Assembly: GCA_019802505.1 (NCBI GenBank)
Contig: JAFMOC010000011.1
Span: 6,271,501 to 6,335,500, forward strand
Source of the DNA: Corydoras sp. C115
Taxonomy: Eukaryota > Chordata > Actinopteri > Siluriformes > Callichthyidae
Reading direction: 5' to 3'
Length of the DNA: 64,000 nucleotides
In this document: positions 35,891 to 47,814 of the stretch, in pieces
Position numbering within the stretch: position 1 is the first letter of the stretch
Layout of the letters: each line of letters begins with the position of its first letter
Notes under the pieces: generated by a model
Told to the model about the DNA's origin: nothing
What the model saw: the letters and a program-made list of their open reading frames with translations, nothing else
Databases searched by the model: none
Position numbers and translations under genes: made by a program

Positions 35891-36224
35891 TTCTTTCCAC
35901 ACTGTTCCCACAAAACTATTTTTTTTTACACATTTGACATTAGGATTGTATGAAATACCCAAATTTATGATTATTGTTTTTGTCCATATAGTATAGTTAC
36001 ACTAAATCCCTCAAAATATGTAGACCCTCCCTAAAGAATAAAGAAAAAACTGTGAACTGACAGAAAAAGAGGTTCTCATGAGTATGGAGGAACGCAAACC
36101 TTCCCTGTCCTAACCCCACTGAATTCCTGCCTGGAATGAATTATATTGTTAAGCTGAGGACATTTTTATCCAACTCCAGAATTTTATCCAAAGTGTCATA
36201 CCATAATCTGTAAAAAAAAATATC

Positions 36225-36576
36225 TATCGCTGGGCACACACTCACTCACACAGACATGCACGCATACACACTATATATGGGGCAATTTGGAGAACTCAGT
36301 TGACTTGATCCATGTTTTTGGATTGTGGGAGGAAACCGGAGAACCTGGAGGAAACCCACGCAGACACGGGGAGAACATGGAAAGTCCATCCAGATGGGGT
36401 TGAAGCATTCAATTTATCTTTAATCCATGTTTTTGGATTGTGGGAGGAAACCGGAGAACCCGGAGGAAACCCACATAACACGGGGAGAACATGGAAACTC
36501 CACCCAGATCGGGATTCAAACCTGAATCCTCTGAACTGAGAGGTGGATGTGCTAACACTAAGCCACCATGCTGCCT
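36225..36576 (-). mobile_element. Main-family SINE with internal duplication
   Basis: The segment CCATGTTTTTGGATTGTGGG ... CGGGGAGAACATGGAAA occurs twice (from about 36,310 and from about 36,426), so part of the body is in tandem. The 3' part is missing. Confidence 0.8.
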
Positions 36577-36639
36577 GTGAGCATATTTCTTTGTGTAAAA
36601 AAATAATGCAAACCTGACACCGACAAATTACCCAAATTT

Positions 36640-36900
36640 ATATCTACTAATCTAATAGAGTGCACCGTGCGTTTATACTTTGTTAAGAAAGAAAAAATTA
36701 CAGTTGCACTGCTGTATCTGGTCCATTCATACACGTGCAACACACTAACTTGCGCTGCACTTCTGAGAATCATCCATCTCCCAAATAATACATACTATGT
36801 AGACTACAAAAGTGCACCTGAAACTGAAAAAATGGACAAAGAATGTGGAAACAAGGAAGTGTGTATAATAAAGTGGCTGATGTACATTTTGTATTTTGTG
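36640..36900 (+). repeat. Diverged copy of the same dispersed family
   Basis: CTGTATCTGGTCCATTCATA, CACTTCTGAGAATCATCCAT, CCCAAATAATACATACTATG and AATGGACAAAGAATGTGGAA share order and spacing with the copies at 5,790 and 57,030. Confidence 0.5.
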
Positions 36901-37589
36901 TAGTTGACTGCTTGACTGTGGGCTCACAAGCTATGCATATAAACAAACACACAGGATGATGACAGGACATGTCATACAGCAGCAATGCAAATGACCACTT
37001 GGAATAGTAAACTCATAAACAGGACATAGGTAACTGAAGAAAGGTATTTAAGATTCAAAAGTATTAATAAGAGAACCCAAATATACAGTATTATATGATT
37101 AGCCAACTATAATATACATTATACAGTACATGAAATCATGGATAATTAGCGCAGTAGTAATTTTTTGTCTGTGTGTAACATGCATGAAAGAACTGAAAAC
37201 ATGAACATGCACAGCCTGTGAATTATAACATTTTAAAGTGACAAAGGCAGATCAGTAAATCACAACGGCATGCTTCAGAAAACAGTCTAACAATCTTTAC
37301 AGTGTCTTTAAATTTATTGTAATGTCTGCAGTATGTAGAGGATACTGTCGCTTTGAAAAAATTCTTGTCTGAGTTCAAGAAAGAAGTGAAGTCATACCTT
37401 TGAACTAATGCAATTATTCAGCCTTCAGCACACATGGCTTAATATTGTTCAGAAACCCACCCAGTTTAAAGCCCTGCATTTCTGAGAAAAAAAAAGTTTA
37501 TTATGAAAGCTTTTATCAAAAATTCAAAAGAATGCAGCCACACCAAAAACTATTAAACTGAAAAAAACTATACTGATATCAAGATGTTT

Positions 37590-37885
37590 TCTCATTTCCA
37601 TCCAGGGAAAAAAAAATGTGTGCGCTGGGCAGATACACAGGACAGGGTGCCAATCCATAACTCACTCACACAGACACACTCACTATATAGGTACATTTTA
37701 GATAGGGCAGCCAATTCACATTGAATTTATGTTTTTGAATTGTTGGGAGGAAACCAGAGAAAACACAAACTTGCAGAAAACCCACACTAACATGGGGGGA
37801 ACATATAAATTCCACCCAGATTTTAAATCTGGATCTCTAATGCTAAGGGGCAAACATGCAAACTACTAATCCACTAAGCTGCCCT
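37590..37885 (-). mobile_element. Degraded main-family SINE
   Basis: GCGCTGGGCAGATACACAGG, GAATTTATGTTTTTGAATTG and CCACCCAGATTTTAAATCTG; old and AT-shifted. Confidence 0.75.
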
Positions 37886-38479
37886 CAGCTTATAGTACAC
37901 AAGTAAATCCACAAAAAAAAACTACGTAGACTTTAGTTTAATAAATATTTAAACAAAGGGAAATTGGCTACTCTTACACCAACATAAATGCCTTGGCAGT
38001 CAAATAATATGTAATAATAAAATTGATAACTCATGTCACATCAATAATTTAGATTTAGAAACAAACCCACACCAAACCATTAAATGCATGTTTAGCATTT
38101 TGACAACATGAATTCAAAATATGTCAAAATACATTTAAATAATGCATTTTGTACTAATAAGAATTTGAATCCATTTGAGTTGAGCACAGAAACCTCTATG
38201 TAATACATGTAATTGACAGTATTCTAAAAATGGAACAGTACAGTAGTACTGTTGTGCTGACATCAGCTGCACAGCATTATATACTATCTAAACTGTTGGC
38301 ATGTGTTCTGCAGCATTCATAATAGAGCATAAGAATGAACGTTAAAAGAATTTAATACAACATTAAAACATCATAGTTATGGCTTTGGATAGACATTTTT
38401 GTTGTTGTACATGTTTAACAGTTATTGTAAATTAGTGAATATTTGAACTATACCATGAAGTAAATCTTTATATTATTAT

Positions 38480-38700
38480 TACATAATCAGAATCAGCTTT
38501 ATTGGCCAAGTATGTTTACAGGGAATGTGGTGGGGTAGATTTTATTTCTATAATTTACATTATACACAATGCAATATACAATAAACAGATGTATATATGT
38601 TATACATACAGATGTCCAGTTTACAATAATGCAATATACAGATGTATACATGTGGTTCTAAGTGTAGTGTGGACAATATGGTACTGCTAGATAAATTAGT
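38480..38700 (-). repeat. Fragment of a dispersed fish repeat
   Basis: CAGAATCAGCTTTATTGGCC and AAGTATGTTTACA are a widely dispersed fish repeat end, followed by three degenerate GCAATATACA/ACAGATGTATA units. Confidence 0.5.
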
Positions 38701-38924
38701 GAGGATAAGCATTTAGAATTTTTGCTAGTGATGATCTCACAACTTACATTTTTTAGCAAACACAAATATATACAAAAGAAAACACATTTTGTATACATTT
38801 AATTATTAAATTCATGCATTATAAATAGTCTTTTTGTCACAGGTCTATAATATTATTTACAACCCTATGCGTTTGGCCAGCTGCATGCATCCAACTTCAT
38901 GGAAGGAAACATTTTGGGGATGCC

Positions 38925-39122
38925 CTTTTTTTGTTCCATCATGATTGTGCCTCAGTGCACAAAGCAAGCTCTGTTGGCTGAGTTTGGTGTGCTTGACTGG
39001 CCCTCACAGAGCTTTTGACCTCAACCTCATTGAACACTTTTGGGATAAACTTGATTTGGAACTGCAAACCAGGCCCTCTTGTCCACTCAGTGTCTGACAT
39101 CACAGACACACTCCAAAGTTTT
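38925..39122 (+). pseudogene. Tc1-like transposase remnant (C-terminal part)
   Basis: About 200 bp equivalent to the remnant at 24,865-25,150: CAGTGCACAAAGCAAGCTCT, then TGGCCCTCACAGAGCTTTTG and CATTGAACACTTTTGGGATA, which decode as the Ser-Pro-Asp-Leu-Asn-Pro-Ile-Glu-His-Leu-Trp-Asp block of a Tc1-like transposase with frame errors. It ends at a poly-A tract beside nested SINEs. Confidence 0.7.
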
Positions 39123-39141
39123 GTAAAAAAAAAAAAAAAAA

Positions 39142-39777
39142 AAAGTGATTTTATTTTGAGGCAGCATGGTGGCTTAGTGATTAGCACGTTTGCCTCTCAG
39201 CAGTAGGTATTCCCGGTTCGAATCCCCATCTGGGTGGAGTTTCCATGTTCTCCCCGTGTCCGCGGGGGTTTCCTCCGGGTTCTCCGGTTTCCTCCCACAG
39301 TCCAAAAACATGGATCAAGTCAAGTGAGTTCTCCAAATTCCCCCATATAGAGTGTGTCTGTGTGAGTGAGTGTGTGCCCAGCGATGGATTGGCGCCCTGT
39401 CCTGGGTGTATCTGCCCAGCGCCCAAGACGTTCTCCCCTGGATGGGCATGGGGAACCCCCCCCGTGACCCTAATATAGGATAAAGCGGAAGATAATGGAT
39501 GGATGGATTTTATTTTGCTTACTATGCATACACACAGAGGAATTTGTCCTTCACATTTAACCCATCCGTGCAGTGAAACACACATATATATACACGCACT
39601 GGTGAAGTGAGCACACATGCCGGGAGCGGTGGCCAGCCTTGAATACGGCGCCTGGGGAGCAATTGGTGTTAGGTTGCCCAAGGGCACTTCAGCCATGGTA
39701 CCTGATGGAATCGGGAATCGAACTGGGGACCTTCAAGTCACAAGGCTGGTTCCTTAACCACAAGCCCATGACTGCCC
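39142..39777 (-). mobile_element. Second-family SINE interrupted by a main-family SINE
   Basis: The AAAGTGATTTTATTTTG tail end at 39,142-39,158 and the body from 39,507 (CTTACTATGCATACACACAG to AACCACAAGCCCATGACTGC) are one SINE, split by a 348-bp insertion that duplicated ATTTTATTTTG. Box B complement GGGAATCGAACTGGGGACC is near 39,712. Confidence 0.8.
39159..39506 (+). mobile_element. Main-family SINE nested in the second-family SINE
   Basis: Full-length plus-strand copy flanked by ATTTTATTTTG (39148-39158, 39507-39517), inserted within the older SINE. Confidence 0.92.
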
Positions 39778-39790
39778 TAAAGTTTCTCTG

Positions 39791-39862
39791 TTCCCTGACC
39801 GGGAATCGAACCTGGGCCGCGGCGGTGAGAGCACCAAATCCTAACCACTAGACCACCAGGGA
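39791..39862 (-). tRNA. tRNA-Glu (CTC), probably a decayed copy
   Basis: The minus strand reads as a 72-nt tRNA: TCCCTGG acceptor arm, TGGTCTAGTGG (box A), a seven-base loop CTCTCAC with anticodon CTC, and GGTTCGATTCC (box B). The acceptor stem pairs. Against the usual animal tRNA-Glu there are three changes, all CpG to TpG or CpA: two make G-U wobbles in the anticodon stem and one makes an A-C mismatch in the T stem. No TTTT terminator follows. Best read as a pseudogenised or weak tRNA-Glu next to a SINE. Confidence 0.7.
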
Positions 39863-40533
39863 GATGTACATAATACACTCCTGTAGATGTGATCTATACA
39901 GTATGTGTCTTTGTACATTTATTCATAGTGTATTTGGTGGTCAGAGGTTTGAAAGGGAAAAAAACACAAGTATGCTTTTAATTCAACAGTTTGACTTGTG
40001 CAGTACCATCAATGAATAATTTACAAGCAAAAGATATCAAACACAATGGCACAGAATTTTAATGCATCTTTCTGTGCATTCTTCTTAGAGGATTTCACGT
40101 GGACTGTCATTTTTGATATCTTTAGAGCCTTAGAGATCTGTGTCTAGACAGCTAATGAGCAAACCAAAGACAAAAACAGCAGGAAAAATCCCTTCGACAA
40201 CATGTATGGAAACATTAACCGGAACCAGGTTAAAAAAAAGGAACCCATCTTCTGCTGGATAGAATCATTGTAATGTTATGCTTTAAAAACAAATGCATTT
40301 AGCATGTTAACAATACACCAAATGATAAAATGTGGTTGGTATATTGTGAACATGAATCCCATCTGAACTTTGAAACAGGTGAAAAGACAAAACAAAAACT
40401 ACTAACAGACTACTTAAAAAAATAAAATAAATAGAATTTACGTATTTTGACTTGCGTATTATTGAATGATTTTATTATCTTTCACCTCTAATAATATTTT
40501 ACTGTAATAAAATATTAAAGTACCCATAAATAT

Positions 40534-40883
40534 TCCATCCATCCATCCATTATCTTCCGCTTTATCCAATATTAGGGTCGCGGCGGGGTTCCCCATGCCC
40601 ATCCAGGGGAGAACGTTTCGGGCGCTGGGCAGATACCCCAGGACAGGGTGCCAATCTATCGCTGGGCACACACTCACTCACTCACACAGACACATACACA
40701 CTCTATATGGGGCAATTTGGAGAACTCAATTGACTTGATCCATGTTTTTGGACTGTGGGAGGAGACCGGAGAACCCGGAGGAAACCCACGCGGACAGGGG
40801 GAGAACATGGAAACTCCACCCAGATGGGATTCGAACCGGGAATCCCTAGTGCTGAGAGACAGACGTGCTAACCACTAAGCCAT
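40534..40883 (-). mobile_element. Main-family SINE, nearly full length
   Basis: (CATC)n tail, GGGTCGCGGCGGGGTTCCCC, box-B complement GATTCGAACCGGGAATCCCT and CTAACCACTAAGCCATAAAT. Confidence 0.9.
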
Positions 40884-41105
40884 AAATACCCATAAATACA
40901 TTTATCAAAATATTATAAAATGGTCATTAGTATAATGTAGCATTAGTTCAGAGAAATACAAATAAAACACCACTTCCCCCAAAACTAGACATATAAATCA
41001 CGAAATGGAATACATGACGTACAACAGGTAGCCACTGTGGGTGACACGTGTCATCACTGAAATGTCAGTCTTTAAAATGATGTTTTAAAAAAAGATTTTC
41101 CCTTA

Positions 41106-41292
41106 TGAGCAACACGGTGGCTTTTAATGGTTAGCATGTTCACTTCGAAGCATGGCGGATCCCGATCTGAATTCCGATCTGAGTGGCGTTTCCATTTTCT
41201 CCCCGTGCCACGTGAGTTTCCTCAGGGTTCTCCGGTTTCCCCCACAGTCGATAGACATGGATTCAAGGCACATTGGCCACTCTAAATCTGTA
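41106..41292 (+). mobile_element. 5' fragment of a main-family SINE
   Basis: GAGCAACACGGTGGCTTTTA, CGATCTGAGTGGCGTTTCCA and CCGGTTTCCCCCACAGTCGA. Confidence 0.75.
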
Positions 41293-41859
41293 GCTTTAAT
41301 TTACTATTACTGACTTTTTGAGCGTGTTTAAATCTTTTACACACTCAGTGCAGGAGCAGTCTTGATGAACCATCAATGCCAATGACCAATTTACTGTTGA
41401 AAATAGATACATAAAATAACTTTTTTGAACTTTTTTCAAGTACAATGTTTAGAGCAGGAATATAGTTTAAAGTATAAAATTAATATATATAAATTGGTGT
41501 TGTAGATGTAATTCTGTTATTCCAATTTGAATTAGTTTTTTTTCTGACTTTGAATATCACTTTACAGAACAGTTAATCATGGCTTCTGTTATGCAAACAC
41601 ACATTTGAGTCACACATGGATTGACCTTATGTAAATCGGATGACACAAAGTTTGTTCATGCTGTTGGGAGTATAATGATAGTTCTGTAGAAGGGGCCATG
41701 TCTGTCATTACCCTGAATCAATCCCAAAAATCTGCTATCACTGTGGGCTATTTCCAAAGACCCTGACCTTTTAGTGTTGCAGGGATGCATGCTATGGGGG
41801 CAGGCTTTGGCTTTGCTATAACACATTGTTTTTCTTTCTGAATATTCTATATAGTGAGA

Positions 41860-42044
<185 letters not shown>

Positions 42045-42375
42045 TATGTATGTATGTTCACAAGTGTGTAGGAAAACAGCAATCACTTTTATGCACTCAA
42101 GGGGAAGTTAACAATTCACCTTCAAATATGCTTTTAAACTGCATAAAGAAAATCTTTAGCATAGATGGCGACAACATATAAATACCACGTAGCAATGACC
42201 TTGAAGAATTTTTATGCCATTAGATTTTAAATCCTTTAGATTTAATTAAAAAACAGTACTTTACATAACCATTTCAACCAATATCATCGTAACATACTAC
42301 ATCATTATCATTTTATTCAATACAAATTGTAGGACTAGCTTTATATGGTACCTTTTGGTGGAAAAATAAATAAGC

Positions 42376-42503
42376 TCAGCGATGGATTGGCGCCCTGTCC
42401 TGGGTCTATCTGCCCAGCGCCCGAGACGTTCTCCCCTGGATGGGCATGGGGAACCCCACCGCGACCCTAATAGAGGATAAAGCGGGAGATAATGAATGAA
42501 TGA
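42376..42503 (+). mobile_element. 5'-truncated main-family SINE
   Basis: Only the 3' 128 bp, from CTCAGCGATGGATTGGCGCC to the GAATGAATGAA tail. AATAAATAAGCT on both sides looks like a target duplication, so truncation probably occurred at insertion. Confidence 0.85.
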
Positions 42504-43489
42504 AAATGAATAAATAAGCTTATATCATTGCAGTATTACCCACGGATAAGAGTGCAAAGTAAAATAAAAATTTTCCAGACAAATAGTACATTGTAAACAA
42601 ACTCATGCTTTCTTTTTATGAGTGACTATAGAAATGAAAAGTGGTAAATCCATAAGTGACATTCTGACATGCTAAAGTGTTAGGTAAGCATTAAAACAGT
42701 GTTATATCGAAGACAAATGTTTATGTAATATCTGTGTTATTAATTTACATCTATAATAACTGACGGAAAATGTCAGAGCATCTCCCAGCTGAGTTCTTCA
42801 TTAGTATTAATGAATTCTGAGTGCTTAGTAAAGAAATGTCACTGGAGTCATTTAAAAAACAATTTAATGGAGTAAAATAACTTGAATAATTAATTAGTAC
42901 TTTTAACAGTTCTGCAATTAAAAGCCAATTGCATTTGAAATTCAAATTGTTTTGAAGGATAAAGTCTTTAGAAACCAACCAGGTCTGTTTACCATTCAGT
43001 GTGAGCATGTCTAAAGTGCAAACATATGTGAACATCTATATTTAACTCATTTGCATTAAGCTACAGGACATTCACAGTAACATAATTAGTTGGAATAATT
43101 AAACGTGATGTATATTTGTGTTTATATATTATTTGTCACATCTGTTATAACACCTGATCTCCTGGTCACCCTCCCTGCCTCTGGAATTACATGGCCATAT
43201 TACCTGAGTTCTAGTACCTGTTCCTTTCACAAATTTGTGACCCCTCTTTCATACTAGCCTCATAACAGTTATTTATATCTTGTATCTCTTCCACTTTAGT
43301 TCCCTGGACAACCATCTTAAATGAACTTCAGGCCCTGTAACTGTTTGGTGATACGTTATCATATAGATCAGGGCTTTTCCCGCCTCCCTCTGCCTCTCAT
43401 CATTCATTTAGACGGTCGTGTCTTGGGCTCTATCGGCTCAGCCAATCAGATTTAAGGACCTGAACTACCTATTTTTAAATTAGACATAA

Positions 43490-44480
43490 CTACATTGAAG
43501 ATCAAAATTAGAGAATAATGTATGAACAATAAGAATAATGTACAAAAATGATTTTTTTAGAAATAATTTACATTGATCAACATTTGTATGTTTTTTGTAA
43601 GGGGTACACCATTTCACTAGAATAGTGTTTTACATAATAACCAACGTCTTTCAACATAATACCTTAATTTTGCAAAAAAAAAAAAATAAAATAAAAAAAT
43701 AATAATAATGTTAAATGACTGCAGCACAAAGAAAGATTACAACTCAATTTCCCGAAAGTTACAACATTCACCCATCAGTAGGAAGTGTACAGGCTGTTGC
43801 TGTGAATGTCTTCTGCACATCTGCATCACAGTCTCTCACACTGCTCTGCTGGGATTTTGGTCCACTCTTCTTCCAGTCTCTTCCACAGTTCTGTGACTGT
43901 TGTGGGTTTCTTATGTCATCATAAGATTTATAACTGTCATCAAGGATTTTCCAGAGGTTCTCTATTGGGTTTAGATCAGGACTATGGGCTTGCCTTGTCA
44001 TTGTTTTAATGTATTCAGTTTCAAGGAACTGCTTTACCCGTTATGTGACAGGGGGAGTTGTCCTGTATGAAAATTGTGGCTTTACTTTCCAGACACAAAA
44101 TAATGGACATAATTAAAATATGTTTATGACTGGCCATGCAGTTGTGTGTTACAGTGGTGCCCAGAACCATGAGAATAATGCAGCCCTGAAACCTGCATTG
44201 GTGTGTTTCTCGTGTCCTCTCTGATGTATGGCTCTAAGCCATGTGCGCCTGTCAGGTTAAGTCCAAGGAGACCAAAGGAAAGTAAAAAGCTGGCTTTGGC
44301 ATGTTGATGGTTTGCTAGTTACTTTGCCAGAAATACTGGCAATGAATGGCTGAAGGTTGACCTGTAAAAAGCTGCTCAGGCAGGAGAGCGCATAGAACAT
44401 GACTGACAGAGCTCTGAAAATGACCACTCCTGTGTGGAGGTCAAAAGAGGAAAGTGTCAAAAATGGTAGCTGCAGTCAGG
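43490..44480 (-). mobile_element. Degenerate Tc1-like element
   Basis: On the minus strand 44,001-43,768 encodes Ser-Pro-Asp-Leu-Asn-Pro-Ile-Glu-Asn-Leu-Trp-Lys, the signature around the last catalytic residue of Tc1 transposases. Related but broken sequence continues up to about 44,450. The GATCAAAATTAGAGAATAAT at 43,500 looks like a terminal repeat end. The second end was not found. Confidence 0.75.
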
Positions 44481-44619
44481 ATTGACCATGTTGGTGGCCA
44501 TCCTATATCATACAGGGTTGAGGTCACCTTCCAGGAGGCAATGAACAATCAGTTAGTCTAGCATCCTCTCCCTCTTGCCCTCATGCATTCACCCCCATTA
44601 GTGTCACACCTGGCATGGC

Positions 44620-44830
44620 TCTGTGTATAAATGTGTCTGGTTGTCTCTTCTGTTGCAGGTGGAAGTGACCAACATCATACATGCAAGGCTGGAGCCTGCG
44701 CCAGATTGTTACCAGCTTCAGCATCTGCTCATGCCTATTTGCAGGGCGACCGCAACAGCAGAGTTGCTTTCCATGCCAGCTGCAAGGCTACATACATTAC
44801 CGACCTGGGGTAAGCAATCAAGGTGGGGGG
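44620..44830 (+). other. Possible transposase helix-turn-helix scrap
   Basis: One frame reads Met-Gln-Gly-Trp-Ser-Leu-Arg-Gln-Ile-Val-Thr-Ser-Phe-Ser-Ile, the pattern of a transposase DNA-binding helix. A splice-like TTCTGTTGCAG before it and a GGTAAGC after it make it look like an exon by chance. Confidence 0.3.
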
Positions 44831-44856
44831 CAGGGGAAATCCAGTGAGCTGTTAAC

Positions 44857-44879
44857 ACACACCACACACACACACACAC

Positions 44880-44912
<33 letters not shown>

Positions 44913-44984
44913 AACACTAAATAAAATATTATGATATTAATAATAAACATAGTTGAAATATTCAATTTCAATATTTCAATTCAT

Positions 44985-45025
<41 letters not shown>
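44857..45025. repeat. CA, TA and TG microsatellite cluster
   Basis: (CA)n at about 44,860-44,880, (TA)n to 44,912, then (TG)n at 44,997-45,024. Confidence 0.9.
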
Positions 45026-45029
<4 letters not shown>

Positions 45030-45302
45030 ATATTATTATATATTATATTAAATATTATTATTATATTATTAGAAGTTAATAAAAATAATATAAGATAATA
45101 AAATAAGATTTAATTAAGGTCTATAAGGAAAATTTTATAGTACACTATATTAATTGTGGTTATTTACATTAGTTAATCATTTAAACTATTTTGTACAAAC
45201 ATTATGTTATCATAAGGATAACCCTTCACACACTATACAGACCACATATTGTATGTTCATGGTGTGTCCTCTACAAAGTCCTTACCTCAATTATAGAATT
45301 AG

Positions 45303-45378
45303 CACGCATGCACACACACGTGTACATGCGCACACACACACACGCACACACACACATACACACACACACACACACACT
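45303..45378. repeat. (CA)n microsatellite, imperfect
   Basis: CA units with ACGTG and ATGC breaks. Confidence 0.9.
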
Positions 45379-46064
45379 AAATGATTCTTAGTAGGCACAT
45401 TTGCTTTCATTAATTTTCCAGTGGTTAATTAAGTAGCTGTCTTTTCTTTTCTTTTTTTATATTTTCTCCTTCTCCAGTAAAACTTTGTTACAGCTATTTT
45501 TATTACCTCAGCAAGTAAACCTCTTTGTAATGTAAGACTTCAAGGATGTTGAAAGAGTTATCTGAGAGAAGAGGAAGGTGCAGCTCTAATTTCATATCAT
45601 ATTAGCCAGGTTCATTCTATCATGGTCAAGGAGAATGCACATGGTGTGCTAAAAATGAAACAATGGAGGCTTCCCCAACAGCAATATATGTTTAGTTAGA
45701 AGATATGTACATAAAGGTGCACATATTGCATATATTTAAATTATTCTAATCATTTATCAATAAGTCAACTATTTCTAGTAAAAAATGTTTTTAATGTTTT
45801 TAATTACATTACTTATATGTTCCCAGCTTGATTCAATCCTGTTTTTGTTCTTTGTCATTAGTTTGTATAAAATAAAATATATATCAAATTTGCTCTTCAT
45901 TATATAAATGTATTTTGTCTTGCTCCGCTATGTTTACCAATATTTTAATATACATATTTATAAAAGTAATTAAAAATGCAGCAGATAATTTTTATCAGAT
46001 AAAAATTAAACGCATGTTTATGCTTTTTGCTTTACATTATCAAAAGCAATATTACAATATATTA

Positions 46065-46297
46065 TTTGTCCGTATGGGTTTTCTCCAAGGTTCTCTGGTT
46101 TCCTCCCACTGTCCAAAGCCATTGGCTCAAGGTGAATTGGCTGCTCTAAATTGCCCCACATGGTGTTTGTCTGTGTGAGTGATTAAGCGAGTGAGTGTGT
46201 GCCCAGTGATGGATTGGCACCCTGTCCTGGGTGGGCATGGGAAACTATCTGCAACACTAGTAGAGGATTAAGTGAAAGATAATGAGATGAGAGATCA
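46065..46297 (+). mobile_element. Main-family SINE lacking its head
   Basis: TGTCCGTATGGGTTTTCTCC, CACTGTCCAAAGCCATTGGC, GATGGATTGGCACCCTGTCC and a GAGATGAGAGATC end. Confidence 0.8.
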
Positions 46298-46307
46298 GAT
46301 ATTACAT

Positions 46308-46384
46308 TTGAAGCTACTTAACCAAATGTATTGGATACAAGTGTCTGCTAAATGACTAAATGTAAATATAAATGTAAATGCATG
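46308..46384 (+). repeat. L2-type LINE/SINE tail fragment
   Basis: GTGTCTGCTAAATGACTAAA followed by TGTAAATATAAATGTAAATG; a degraded L2 tail. Confidence 0.7.
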
Positions 46385-47814
46385 ATCACTCTATAGACTA
46401 AAAAGGCTGCAAACATTAAAAGGACAAATAAGATTATGTAGAAATATTTGTAAAACTTCTGAAAGTATTTATATTAATGCAAAAACTTTTGTTGTGAATT
46501 TACAGAAGCCTCCATTCTTCTGCAAAGACCATTACCATTCTGGCAAAAGTTTATTTGTCGGGTCAGACAGTGTATTAGGAGTTCACCTGGCTTGTAAATT
46601 ACACTTCTTACTAGTTTTCTCCACCAAACTCAAATCATGTCTTTATGCACCTTCCTATGCATAAAGGGGTGCAGTCCTGCTGTAACCATAAAGTGTGTCT
46701 TCCTAATATTGAAAGCCCGAGATTATGTAATGTAATTGGAATTGATTAATATACAAAATTAGGAGCAGCCTAAAGCATAAAGTCTATTAGTTTAATATGT
46801 TTTAAGAAGTAAATGCTAACGTAACAGATTGAGTATGCATGGATATGTGGAGTATGGTGTTAGCATCAAAGCATTTATATTTTTTTTACCCTCAGCCAGC
46901 CAGAAAAATAGGTCAAGTGTAAAGTGATTTACCGCTAAAATAACACATCTTTAATTAAGACAGTGAAATAGAAGGCAGATGGCTCACTCTGCAGGCATGA
47001 GGATCCAAAGACACATAAGGGCAGCTAGCAAAAGAACTTTATGGATGGATAGAGCTGATGATTTATTGTGAAGCCTGGAAGACAAATAACCTCTGAACAC
47101 GCACAGCACAGACACAAAACACATACACTTAGCATCATTCAATTTTTGTCTTGAGAAAACGCCACTTCTGAGGTCTGATAAAGATATTTTTCCCTAGAGG
47201 TCTTTTGGTGGTCTGTGGTCCCAAGATCAGCTTATGTGGTTACTTAATGAACCTTCAGTTAGCATCATTAGCATCAATCAGTTTGGGTTGGGATCCATCC
47301 TAATCATTCAGTTCCATAGAAGCCTTTGGAGGTTTTGTTGAATGGCCCATCCTGTGCGTACTGTTGTTTCACTGGGAGGCTGGCTGCTGTGTGTAATTGG
47401 GCTGAGTGCAGCATTGAAAGAGGTTTATTAGGGGAGGCTGCTGTTTGCATATGTAACATTCACTGAAAACGGGAAAGATGATTTCCTTCATTTCCTTTTA
47501 TTTGAATTTGCTTGCCAGCTCTTGATTATTTCTCTGTTTCTTGGGTCTTTACAGTTCACAGCCTAAAGTGGAGATTAACATCAGATTTTGGGAGACACTG
47601 TAATGTAGGATTTTTATGCCACAGTGAGGCCAAGGCCATGTCCGTTTACCTGCATTCACACCCCGATGTTTAGTTATGTTGTCTAATATAGGATAATACA
47701 TAATACAAATACTGTGAAGATCAGAAATAAGTTTCATTGGTGAACAGAGTGCAGGTATTTCAAAATCTGTATAGTATAGGCTGACCTGTATTAAAAAATA
47801 TATATATATATATA

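Larger units (their letters stand above)
45380..47810. other. Intergenic DNA including a repeat-free block
   Basis: A SINE and an L2 tail at 46.06-46.38 kb. From about 46,850 to 47,560 the sequence is repeat-free and of more balanced composition, without an open frame. Confidence 0.5.

Noticed and set aside
39181..39696. 171-codon minus-strand open frame, the longest unspliced non-receptor frame outside simple repeats
   Set aside because: It is read straight through two nested SINEs; the same peptide fragments recur wherever the SINE occurs.
44657..44813. Exon-like segment with TTCTGTTGCAG before and GGTAAGC after
   Set aside because: No neighbouring exons, all frames have an unfamiliar composition, and one frame resembles a transposase DNA-binding helix; more likely a transposon scrap.
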